Source: UBA10906 sp049296695
GTDB taxonomy: Bacteria; Pseudomonadota; Gammaproteobacteria; Methylococcales; Methylomonadaceae
Direction: 5' to 3'
NCBI GenBank assembly: GCA_049296695.1
Contig: JBAQSX010000184.1
Location: forward strand, 1 to 14,398
DNA length: 14,398 nucleotides
The translations under genes were made by a program, and so were the position numbers. Every line of letters begins with the position of its first letter. Positions within the stretch are counted from its first letter, which is position 1. The notes under the pieces are model-generated. The model was not told the origin of the DNA. It ran no database searches and saw only the letters and a list, made by a program, of their open reading frames with translations. Of the stretch, positions 1 through 6,602 are shown piece by piece.

Positions 1-659
1 ATACTACAGCTATTAAAAAAGCCAAGCCTGAAAAAATACTAACGCCTCAGCCATCGGTTAAACAATTAGATATTGAATCAGAATTCGCGCCTTTAATTAA
101 AAAAACGCCTACTGATAAGCAATGGACACTAGATTTATTAATGTCACTGGAATGGAAACGCTATGAAGTCTTATGTAAAGAATGGCTAATCATTCATAAA
201 CAACGTGCAAAATTAACTAGTATTGGCGCGGATGGCGGTATTGATATTACTATTAGCGACAAACACGGCAATATTATTGCCATTGCCCAATGTAAAGCCT
301 TTCAACAAAAGGTCGCTGTTAATTTATTGCGTGAGTTTTATGGGGTTATGGCAAGTGAAAAAATTAGAAAAGGTATTTATTTCACCACCTCAGATTTTAC
401 TCAAGAAGCAATTTTATTTAGTAATAATAAAAATATTGAATTAATTAATGGTAAGAGTTTATTAAGAAGTATTCATGCTTTAAGTGCTGAGCAACAACAG
501 TATTTATATCAATTAGCCACTGAGGGTGATTATACTACGCCCACTTGTCCTAGTTGTGATACTAAAATGCTAAAACGTAACAGTGAAAAAGGTGAGTTTT
601 GGGGTTGTAGGCATTATCCAAAATGTAAAACCATTTTAAATGTTAGAAAGTCTGCTTAA
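1..659 (+). CDS. Mrr-type restriction endonuclease with C-terminal topoisomerase-type zinc ribbon (5' partial)
   Basis: The frame is open from base 3 to the TAA ending at 659, so the ATG at 141 is probably internal and the true start lies left of the window. Numbering from that Met, residues 4-110 form an Mrr_cat fold: a W-K-x-Y-E start, then G29-A-D-G-G-I-D35, then Q50-C-K52, the D-Xn-QxK variant of the PD-(D/E)XK nuclease site. L-L-R-E-F-Y-G-V-M (62-70) is also typical. Residues 134-166 hold a zinc ribbon with C136, C139, C156 and C162, like the C-terminal zinc fingers of type IA topoisomerases. Family members cut DNA, often modified DNA, in host defence, and the zinc ribbon would bind DNA; this role is inferred from the family. 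The residues before Met141 are rich in Lys and Pro, suggesting a linker to a further N-terminal part. I see no methyltransferase partner in the window. Confidence 0.85.
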   Translation, partial: TTAIKKAKPEKILTPQPSVKQLDIESEFAPLIKKTPTDKQWTLDLLMSLEWKRYEVLCKEWLIIHKQRAKLTSIGADGGIDITISDKHGNIIAIAQCKAFQQKVAVNLLREFYGVMASEKIRKGIYFTTSDFTQEAILFSNNKNIELINGKSLLRSIHALSAEQQQYLYQLATEGDYTTPTCPSCDTKMLKRNSEKGEFWGCRHYPKCKTILNVRKSA

Positions 660-704
660 TGATTAAACGCTATTAAGCGAATCGTTAAAGTTTTAAAAAT
701 TGCG

Positions 705-710
705 TATAAT
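705..710 (+). promoter_or_regulatory. Candidate -10 box for mtdB
   Basis: A perfect TATAAT stands 36 bases before the mtdB start codon in the 87-base gap after the Mrr gene. The -35 region about 17 bases upstream (near TCGTTA) matches consensus poorly. No clear Shine-Dalgarno precedes the ATG at 747. Based on motif match only. Confidence 0.4.
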
Positions 711-746
711 AAGCAATTAAAGTTTCAACAATAACAAACTAAAACA

Positions 747-1604
747 ATGAAAAAATTACTGTTTCAATTTGATACTGATAAGCACGCATCCACATTTGAC
801 ACTGTAGTCGCTTATGACGGTGGTGCAGATCATGTCATCACACATGGCAATGTCACGCCTGATACTGTTGCGGCTTTGGTCGAAGGCACAATTTTCACCC
901 GCGCCCCTAAAGATAAAAAAAATACCGCCATTTTTGTCGGGGGCAGTGATATTGTGGCAGGACAGGCTTTGTTTAAAGCGGTGCAACACCATTTTTTTGC
1001 AGATTTTCGCGTTTCAGTGATGCTCGATAGCAACGGCAGTAATACCACCGCCGCCGCCGCTGTAGCAAAATTAGCAAGTAGCGGCACATTGGCGGGTAAA
1101 AAAGCCGTAGTATTAGCAGGCACAGGCCCTGTGGGTCAACGCGCCGCTGTAATGCTGGCTCAAGAAGGTGCGTGCGTTTCAATTACAGGGCGGTCTTTGG
1201 TGCGTGCCGAGCAAGCTTGCGCAAATATGAAGGCGCGTTTTGGCGTAGATTTAACTGCTATTGAAGCTTTTGATAATGAAGCGCGGGGTTTGGCAATTAA
1301 AGATGCCAATATCGTATTAGCCACAGGTGCGGCGGGTATTCAATTATTAACCCCAGAGCAATGGCAAGATAATCCCCATATTGAATTAATTACAGATGCC
1401 AATGCCACGCCACCTTTAGGGATTGGCGGTACTGATATGATGGACAGAGGCATTAATCGCCACGGTAAAATTATCTGGGGTGCAATTGGTTTTGGTACTT
1501 TAAAACTGGCATTACATCGCGCTTGTATTGCCCAATTATTTGAAGATAATAAACAAGTATTAGATGCCGAGAATATTTTTGCATTAGCAAAAAAAATGGC
1601 GTAA
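747..1604 (+). CDS. mtdB: NAD(P)-dependent methylenetetrahydromethanopterin dehydrogenase
   Basis: This enzyme oxidises methylene-tetrahydromethanopterin to methenyl-H4MPT with NAD(P)+, a cytoplasmic step of formaldehyde oxidation in methylotrophs. The 285-residue length matches MtdA/MtdB. The N-terminal domain begins M-K-K-L-L-F-Q-F-D-T-D and carries G47-T-I-F-T-R-A-P-K-D-K and the block M92-L-D-S-N-G-S-N-T-T-A, all highly characteristic of MtdB. The Rossmann nucleotide loop is G125-T-G-P-V-G130, and R149 after the second strand (T-G-R-S) is placed to bind the NADP 2'-phosphate. The choice of MtdB over MtdA rests on remembered family resemblance and was not computed. A TATAAT box precedes it, so it may be a single-gene unit; no other H4MPT-pathway gene (mch, fae, fhc) is in the window. 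The gene is intact and ends before a palindrome that could act as a terminator. Confidence 0.9.
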   Translation: MKKLLFQFDTDKHASTFDTVVAYDGGADHVITHGNVTPDTVAALVEGTIFTRAPKDKKNTAIFVGGSDIVAGQALFKAVQHHFFADFRVSVMLDSNGSNTTAAAAVAKLASSGTLAGKKAVVLAGTGPVGQRAAVMLAQEGACVSITGRSLVRAEQACANMKARFGVDLTAIEAFDNEARGLAIKDANIVLATGAAGIQLLTPEQWQDNPHIELITDANATPPLGIGGTDMMDRGINRHGKIIWGAIGFGTLKLALHRACIAQLFEDNKQVLDAENIFALAKKMA

Positions 1605-1685
1605 AAATTTAATGGGGCAATAGACTATGCCTTATTTAATTAATTACTGAAATTACGCAAAGATAATAAAAAGGCTATTGTATGA

Positions 1686-1711
1686 GTGGGCGCGAATTAA
1701 TTCGCGCCCAC
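1686..1711. repeat. 26-bp perfect palindrome between convergent genes
   Basis: Each 13-base arm (GTGGGCGCGAATT and its reverse complement) is exact, with no loop bases. It is GC-rich at its ends, unlike its surroundings. It lies 82 bases after mtdB and 39 bases from the end of the convergent GTPase gene, so it could terminate both transcripts, though no T-tract follows immediately. A dispersed palindromic repeat is the alternative. Confidence 0.7.
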
Positions 1712-1749
1712 AACACACTTAAGTATTTGATTTTTTGAATTTCAGTCAA

Positions 1750-2358
1750 TTAGTGCATTTTACGACGATTAATTTCAAGCATTAATTTTTGAATTAATTG
1801 CTTTACTTGCTCTTTTTCACGCGCATCAACGCGCATCACGGGAATATGAAAACCATGCTCTTTAGCATATTGATGATATTCCACTAAATGGGTATCAGTA
1901 TTATTATCATCATAATGCGTTACCGCAATTAAAGCAGGATGCGATTGCAAAAAATCATGATGGAAATTTAAAAAATAATCCAACTCATTTAAAGGATTAC
2001 TATGCCCATTATCAATCATAACCACCATACCCGCCGCGCCTTTACAGACAATAGATGCCATAAAATTAAAACGGCGTTGTCCAGGTGTGCCATAAATATG
2101 CAGTTTAGCATCTTGCAAATGCACCACCCCATATTCCATAGCAACTGTGGTGTGATCTTTACGGTGTAGGGCATCATTTTCTGTGGCTCTTGCCTCAGTG
2201 CTTAGCATTGCTTTTTCGCTAATGGCTTGAATGCTTGTGGTTTTACCAGAGCCTACATTACCTACAAAAACCAGCTTAAGTTCATTCTTGGGCTCAATAT
2301 TGGCAGGACTGTGCGTATGTAGACTATTTGTCACTGAATGATCAATATTTAAAAACAC
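1750..2358 (-). CDS. MglA/COG2229-like small GTPase
   Basis: A soluble small Ras-like GTPase of about 202 residues, probably a regulatory switch; its target is unknown. Numbering from the GTG start, the P-loop is G33-N-V-G-S-G-K-T40, a switch-I-like Thr is at T70/T71, the G3 region is Y89-G-T-P-G-Q94, the G4 position reads T147-H-Y-D150 instead of NKxD, and V-D-A (177-179) takes the place of SAK. The G3 box lacks the usual Asp before TxGQ, as in bacterial MglA-type proteins (family knowledge). The frame is open to an ATG at 2418, but I prefer GTG at 2358: it has AAGGAG seven bases upstream, and the extra 20 residues look like translated leader DNA. MglA relatives act in polarity, gliding or pilus control, and COG2229 proteins often pair with roadblock proteins; no partner is visible here. 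Convergent with mtdB and divergent from the HD-GYP gene. Confidence 0.8.
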   Translation of the reverse strand: MFLNIDHSVTNSLHTHSPANIEPKNELKLVFVGNVGSGKTTSIQAISEKAMLSTEARATENDALHRKDHTTVAMEYGVVHLQDAKLHIYGTPGQRRFNFMASIVCKGAAGMVVMIDNGHSNPLNELDYFLNFHHDFLQSHPALIAVTHYDDNNTDTHLVEYHQYAKEHGFHIPVMRVDAREKEQVKQLIQKLMLEINRRKMH

Positions 2359-2365
2359 GAGAGTT

Positions 2366-2371
2366 CTCCTT
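2366..2371 (-). promoter_or_regulatory. Shine-Dalgarno that sets the GTG start of the GTPase
   Basis: Minus strand AAGGAG ends seven bases before GTG at 2358-2356. No comparable site precedes the ATG 60 bases further upstream, so this decides the start codon. Confidence 0.75.
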
Positions 2372-2390
2372 TTGGAATGAAATTTTTCTC

Positions 2391-2418
2391 GTATTAAATA
2401 AAGCAATATCGATGCCAA
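2391..2418 (-). promoter_or_regulatory. Candidate promoter of the GTPase gene
   Basis: On the minus strand TTGGCA (2418-2413) and TAATAC (2396-2391) are 16 bases apart and would start RNA about 25 bases before the GTG codon. This overlaps the rejected upstream ATG, which agrees with the shorter gene. The -10 match is modest. Confidence 0.3.
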
Positions 2419-2535
2419 ATATAATTACTATAAAAATCAATAAGTTAAAATAATTACCTAGTAATAATGTAGGAAGTTTATGTCAGTTAATCGACTTTAT
2501 GCTTTTATTATTGGAACGCATGATGTTTCATGTTA

Positions 2536-2543
2536 AAAAATGA
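2536..2543 (+). repeat. Left target-site duplication of the MITE
   Basis: AAAAATGA directly abuts the left end of the element and recurs exactly at 2659-2666 on its right side. This is the expected footprint of transposition with an 8-base staggered cut. Confidence 0.75.
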
Positions 2544-2658
2544 GGTAGTGCATCAAAAAAGTAGGTTAGTTAATATTAAACCTTTCGGAGTTCAAACCTA
2601 GGTTTGAACTCCAGCTAAAATGGCGTTTTGTTAAAACCTACTCTTTTGAAGCACTACC
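2544..2658 (+). mobile_element. 115-bp MITE, complete copy (IS1-like ends suspected)
   Basis: The element starts GGTAGTGCATCAAAA and ends with the reverse complement of GGTAGTGCTTCAAAA; the terminal inverted repeats agree at 22 of 24 positions. Exact 8-bp duplications (AAAAATGA) flank it. It has no coding capacity, and its middle is a 26-bp perfect palindrome (2587-2612). The copy at 14304 is its exact reverse complement as far as can be seen, so a transposase elsewhere probably mobilises it. Ends beginning GGTAnTG and an 8-9 bp duplication recall the IS1 family; that assignment is inference. It sits upstream of the HD-GYP gene, about 165 bases from its start. Confidence 0.88.
2587..2612. repeat. 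26-bp perfect palindrome at the MITE core
   Basis: The arms GGAGTTCAAACCT and the exact reverse complement meet without a loop. Both ends carry the tetranucleotide GGAG, as seen at the foot of many REP hairpins. The same palindrome is present in the second copy at 14350-14375. Confidence 0.8.
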
Positions 2659-2666
2659 AAAAATGA
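2659..2666 (+). repeat. Right target-site duplication of the MITE
   Basis: AAAAATGA, identical to 2536-2543 and directly adjoining the right end of the element. Confidence 0.75.
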
Positions 2667-2749
2667 CTCGCAATAAGTAGTCGCTTTTATTTGCTAACAA
2701 TATTGATAGTAAAATTACATGGCAATTTTGACACAATAACTATTACGCA

Positions 2750-2777
2750 TTGACTATAAAAACACTGTAATTAAATA
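2750..2777 (+). promoter_or_regulatory. Candidate promoter of the HD-GYP gene
   Basis: TTGACT (2750-2755) and TAAATA (2772-2777) are 16 bases apart and about 45 bases ahead of the start codon. A second TTGACA at 2728 has no well-spaced -10. No clear ribosome site precedes ATG 2823. A motif match only. Confidence 0.3.
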
Positions 2778-2822
2778 AATCATCCTATTTTTTGATTCCC
2801 TACTAAATTTTCACCCGATACT

Positions 2823-4130
2823 ATGATAACCATTAATAGCAAAGAGCTTAAAATTGGCATGTATGTCTCTGGTTTAGATAGACCATGGGAAGGTACACCC
2901 TTTTTATTTCAAGGCTTTCTTATTGAACATGAAAGCCAGATAGCACAATTACAAAAATTTTGTAAAAACGTACAAATAGATACTGAGCAAAGTGACAAAT
3001 CACTTACTTTTAAAACTAATCGAAATCCATTAGCCGCATTGAAGGCTAATTTTACGCAAATATTTTCAAAACCCGCGCCCCCGCCGCCTATTATGCGCGG
3101 TGTCACTCAATCTAAAGCCAATTTTACCCGTCCACTCAATATTACCGCGCTCAATTCTGAAGAAGAATTACTGTTTGAAGAAGAATTAGAAGTCGCAAAA
3201 GATGTTTATCAAAATACATCAATGTCTTTACATAAAGTATTAGATGATTTTCGTTTAAATAAAAACGTGACTAAAGCCGAAGTCGAGACTTGTGTTAATG
3301 GAATTATTATTAATGTAGTGCGTAATCCTAATGCACTTTTATTATTAACTAATTTAAAATCAAAACAACAAGACACCGTAAGACACAGTATTAATGTTTG
3401 TGTTTTATGTTTATTATTTGCACGGTATTTAAACTTTGATGCTGAGCAACTTTCTGATTTAGGTTTTGCCGCTTTATTACACGATGTGGGTGAAGCCAAA
3501 GTCCCTCAGACTATTTTAGATAAACATAATCGCGGTTTAAGTCCTGAAGAAAAAATACAAATGGAAAGACATGCGCAATATGGTGCGGAAATGTTACGCG
3601 CTAATGCAGAAATACCCGCTATTGCCGCTGAAGTGGCTTATTCACATCATGAACGGGTTAATGGTAAAGGTTATCCACGCGGTTTAAAGGGTGAAGAAAT
3701 TAATTTATTTTCTAGGTTATTATCAATTGTGGATGTTTATGAAACGGTGACTAATTATCCGGGTGCAAAAATACAAATTACGCCCGCCAGCGCGCTTAAA
3801 TCGATTTATTCTATGTGTAATAGTTTTTTTGATCAGGCATTAGTGGAGAGTTTTATTAAATGTTTAGGCGTTTATCCCGTAGGTAGTGTGGTGAGATTGA
3901 ATAATGGTGAAATTGGGATTGTTATTGATATAAAATCAGGGAAACATTTATTACCCACGCTAATGTTAGTACAAGACAGTCAGGGTAAAACCTATTGTCC
4001 GCCTAAAGTGATTAATTTAGATACCTTTAGAGATAAAGAAGGCTTACCCAAATTATTAATTTCTAAAGTAGTAGACCCCAGTGTTTTTGGTATTGATTTA
4101 AGTGAATTTTTAGTAAGAGCGACTATTTAA
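2823..4130 (+). CDS. HD-GYP domain cyclic-di-GMP phosphodiesterase with DUF3391-like N-terminus
   Basis: A probably soluble 435-residue signalling enzyme expected to hydrolyse c-di-GMP and so oppose biofilm or favour motility. Residues 1-80 resemble DUF3391 (I-N-S-K-E-L-K-I-G-M-Y-V), as in PA4108-type proteins; a Pro-rich linker (about 84-90) follows. The HD-GYP core has H188, H220-D221, H250, H275-H276 and D304 as likely metal ligands, and the signature H-H-E-R-V-N-G-K-G-Y-P (275-285) is complete. One oddity is the HDxGK motif, which reads H220-D-V-G-E224: a Glu stands where a phosphate-contacting Lys is usual. The residue four before H188 is Asp rather than Glu. A C-terminal extension (about 350-435) looks like a small beta-rich domain, starting near V-G-S-V-V-R-L-N-N-G-E-I-G. 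No membrane or sensor segment is evident. Transcribed away from the GTPase gene and towards the convergent NTPase, 12 bases apart. Confidence 0.9.
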   Translation: MITINSKELKIGMYVSGLDRPWEGTPFLFQGFLIEHESQIAQLQKFCKNVQIDTEQSDKSLTFKTNRNPLAALKANFTQIFSKPAPPPPIMRGVTQSKANFTRPLNITALNSEEELLFEEELEVAKDVYQNTSMSLHKVLDDFRLNKNVTKAEVETCVNGIIINVVRNPNALLLLTNLKSKQQDTVRHSINVCVLCLLFARYLNFDAEQLSDLGFAALLHDVGEAKVPQTILDKHNRGLSPEEKIQMERHAQYGAEMLRANAEIPAIAAEVAYSHHERVNGKGYPRGLKGEEINLFSRLLSIVDVYETVTNYPGAKIQITPASALKSIYSMCNSFFDQALVESFIKCLGVYPVGSVVRLNNGEIGIVIDIKSGKHLLPTLMLVQDSQGKTYCPPKVINLDTFRDKEGLPKLLISKVVDPSVFGIDLSEFLVRATI

Positions 4131-4142
4131 TTAGAACTATAT

Positions 4143-6437
4143 TTACAGACTGCCCCTGCCTTTAAAATAAATGATATAGTACCACGCTATTAATTGTTGC
4201 TCGGTAGTTAAACGTAAAATGGCAGGTTCAATATCAGTAAAATGCCAATTAATTTTAACGTCTCTATGCAATTTTTCTATCGCCCCATCAATAGCAGTGC
4301 TTGGTTTTTCAGGCTCTGCTAACCATGCTAAAAACGGCAAAATAACGTAAAGTTCATTTTTATTGTCAATTAATGCGCTAGCAGTAGTAATGCGTTGTAA
4401 ACAACGGGTTTTATCATTTTGTACTAAAGCTAATTCAGCATCATTACTTAAAATTAAAACATGTTGAAAATTAATATCTAATGCTTTGCTATAAGATTCT
4501 TGTGCTTGTTCTAATTTATTCTGCTCTAAATAAATTAATCCTAAATTGTTCCAAGCTCTTTCATCATTTGGTTTTATTTCTACTTGTTTACGATAAGCAT
4601 CACAAGCTTGTTCTACTTTATTTGAACTAGACAAAGCACAACCTAAATTATACCAAGCCAGTTCATGATTAGGTTTAATTTTTACTTGTTGGTGATACGC
4701 ATGAATCGCTTCTTCTAATTTTCCTAAATCATGTAAAGCACAACCTAAATTATGCCAAGCCATTTCATGATTGGGTTTAATTTCTATTTGCTTATAGTAA
4801 GCATTACAAGCCTGTTCTAATTTTCCTAAATAAAATAAAGCAATGCCTAAACCAAACCACGCATTTTCATAATCAGGTGCAATATCAATTAGTCTTAAAA
4901 AAACCTGACTCATTTTTTGATATTGTTTTTCATCTTCTAAAACTATAGCCATATTATTTAAAATTTCGGCATCATTAATATGCTCTAAATTAAACTGCTC
5001 ATCACTGATTAATTGATGATAAAGCTGTTCTAAGAGAAATAGCGCATCTTTAGTTAATTGATACTGTTGGGCAAAGAAATCAGCTAATTGTTTATGTAAG
5101 TTTTTAGTTTGCTCTAATTCTAACCAGCCTTTATAAGCCGCATAACTCAATAATAAATCCCGAATTTCATCATGTAAGCGCGTGCTATCAGTCTCTAAAC
5201 GTAAAGGCGATAATAAACCTGCTTGAATAAAGCTATCGCGTAACAAATTAGCCTTCTCTGCAAATAAAATAATTAAAATTGGTTTAGTTAAACTGCGCGG
5301 CAATGCCATTTGCCATGCTAATTCTTCTAAGTCTAAATTATGCTGCATTACCCGTTTAAATAAAGCTAATTTACAACGGGCATTATCGGTATTAATTGAA
5401 TTTAATTCACTCTCAGTTTCGGGTATGGCAAATAAACTTTCAATACTCGATGTTTGTGCAAGTTTTGTTATATCTGAGTCATTGGCTAATTCTAAACTGA
5501 CAAAATTCAATGCCAATTGCAACCATAACGGAATACCATTAAATGACAAACGATTTAATAAACTCAGTAATGCCTGTTGCGTTTGTTCATCGAGTAATAA
5601 GGCTTGCAGATTAGTATAATCACTGCAACTAATTAAATTAATAATATCGTCATCATTAAACTGCGGTAAGCTTTGTGCCTTAGTTTGCCAATACCCACCT
5701 TTTCGTCCTGCAATAATCACTATCGCCCCGTGTTTTCTTAAAAACTCAATGAAATTATCTAACCAATCTTGCAAACTTAATTGTACAGGCGCGGCGGTTA
5801 AGTGTTGATTGAGCTTACTATAACGACTATTAATTTTTTGTTGACTCAATTCTTGCGCGGCTTGCAGGCGTTCATAAGTATCAATAAAAATTAACGGCTG
5901 TTTTTTGCAATCTTTTTTCAGTGCGTTTAATAAAAATAATTCAGGGTCGCCGAGTTTTTGTTTATTTATTTTTTCGATATATTCTGGAATATTTTTGAAA
6001 AGTTTATCTAACCATTTATCAATAATAACTACCCAATTTATTACCGATTCTTTGCTTTCTTCATTTACATTTTCACTATTATCTCCCAAAACCGCTTGTG
6101 TCGTCTCTGTTGCTAAATCTTTATAACTAGCTATTATTTCAATAGGATTTTTATAAGTCCCCTTGATTTTACTTAATGCCTTTTGGGTTTCAGTTAATCC
6201 TTGTCCGCATTTTGCAAGATGCGTTAAAAACTCAACAGTAGTTTTTAATGGCGGCACATCGTTTATATCAATAAAACTTTGTCCTTTATTCGCATAAATA
6301 TCGGCAATATGCCGCAATAAGGTACTTTTACCCATACCCGACTTACCTGTAATAACAAATAACGCACCTTGCTTGGTATTAATTAAATGCTTAAGCTCGG
6401 TTAATTGTGGCTCTCTGCCAATAAAGGGAAGTGTCAT
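4143..6437 (-). CDS. STAND-like P-loop NTPase with C-terminal TPRs
   Basis: A 764-residue predicted cytoplasmic NTPase. The N-terminus F5-I-G-R-E-P-Q-L-T-E-L is the usual entry of AAA_16/NACHT-like modules. Walker A is G31-K-S-G-M-G-K-S38 and Walker B L182-I-F-I-D186. A helical, winged-helix-like middle follows (about 200-480). Four regular 34-residue TPRs have Trp at 527, 561, 595 and 629 in A-W-x-x-L-G contexts and span about 525-660. A C-terminal helical part of about 100 residues is unrecognised. The TPR-coding DNA repeats with a 102-base period. STAND proteins are ligand-triggered switches in signalling, transcription control or phage defence; no effector domain is fused here. The gene lies 165 bases downstream of a nuclease-like gene on the same strand, with hairpins between them. 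Function beyond NTP binding and protein recognition is unknown. Confidence 0.8.
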   Translation of the reverse strand: MTLPFIGREPQLTELKHLINTKQGALFVITGKSGMGKSTLLRHIADIYANKGQSFIDINDVPPLKTTVEFLTHLAKCGQGLTETQKALSKIKGTYKNPIEIIASYKDLATETTQAVLGDNSENVNEESKESVINWVVIIDKWLDKLFKNIPEYIEKINKQKLGDPELFLLNALKKDCKKQPLIFIDTYERLQAAQELSQQKINSRYSKLNQHLTAAPVQLSLQDWLDNFIEFLRKHGAIVIIAGRKGGYWQTKAQSLPQFNDDDIINLISCSDYTNLQALLLDEQTQQALLSLLNRLSFNGIPLWLQLALNFVSLELANDSDITKLAQTSSIESLFAIPETESELNSINTDNARCKLALFKRVMQHNLDLEELAWQMALPRSLTKPILIILFAEKANLLRDSFIQAGLLSPLRLETDSTRLHDEIRDLLLSYAAYKGWLELEQTKNLHKQLADFFAQQYQLTKDALFLLEQLYHQLISDEQFNLEHINDAEILNNMAIVLEDEKQYQKMSQVFLRLIDIAPDYENAWFGLGIALFYLGKLEQACNAYYKQIEIKPNHEMAWHNLGCALHDLGKLEEAIHAYHQQVKIKPNHELAWYNLGCALSSSNKVEQACDAYRKQVEIKPNDERAWNNLGLIYLEQNKLEQAQESYSKALDINFQHVLILSNDAELALVQNDKTRCLQRITTASALIDNKNELYVILPFLAWLAEPEKPSTAIDGAIEKLHRDVKINWHFTDIEPAILRLTTEQQLIAWYYIIYFKGRGSL
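4636..4786 (-). repeat. 102-bp period repeats within the TPR region
   Basis: Bases 4636-4684 and 4738-4786 match at all but about five positions, exactly 102 bases (34 codons) apart. They encode equivalent halves of TPR 2 and TPR 3, so these units arose by recent duplication or were homogenised. Confidence 0.75.
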
Positions 6438-6490
6438 ATAATTAAGGTAAATGATTAATACTACAGTTACGCAGAAAAATTAAATAAATT

Positions 6491-6545
6491 GGAGTCCAAT
6501 AGCTTTAGCTATTGGTTTGGTAAATAGCTAAAACTATTCAACTCC
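6491..6545. repeat. Pair of inverted GGAG-headed hairpins (BIME-like)
   Basis: On the plus strand GGAG (6491-6494) leads a hairpin CCAATAGC-TTTA-GCTATTGG (6496-6515). On the minus strand GGAG (6545-6542) leads a second, imperfect hairpin (TGAATAG with CTATTTA). The 55-base unit ends in complementary GGAGT/ACTCC. The arrangement resembles two inverted REP sequences. It lies between the nuclease-like and NTPase genes and could also attenuate transcription between them. Confidence 0.55.
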
Positions 6546-6602
6546 TGTTTTTGTTAATCCTTTACCTAACGTGAGTTAAATATCTAAATTATTAGCAAAT
6601 AA

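Noticed and set aside
830..1182. Minus-strand reading frames within mtdB
   Set aside because: Antisense shadows of a clearly conserved gene with Ala/Gly-rich codons.
1618..1680. Broken inverted repeat CAATAG...CCTT / AAGGCTATTG around 60 bases after mtdB
   Set aside because: The left arm is interrupted by six bases and no duplication or repeat copy is seen.
2480..2536. 18-codon reading frame MSVNRLYAFIIGTHDVSC with an AGGAAG nearby, ending at the MITE target site
   Set aside because: Spacing from AGGA to the ATG is short, no recognisable product, and its end coincides with the inserted element; could be a gene remnant but cannot be supported.
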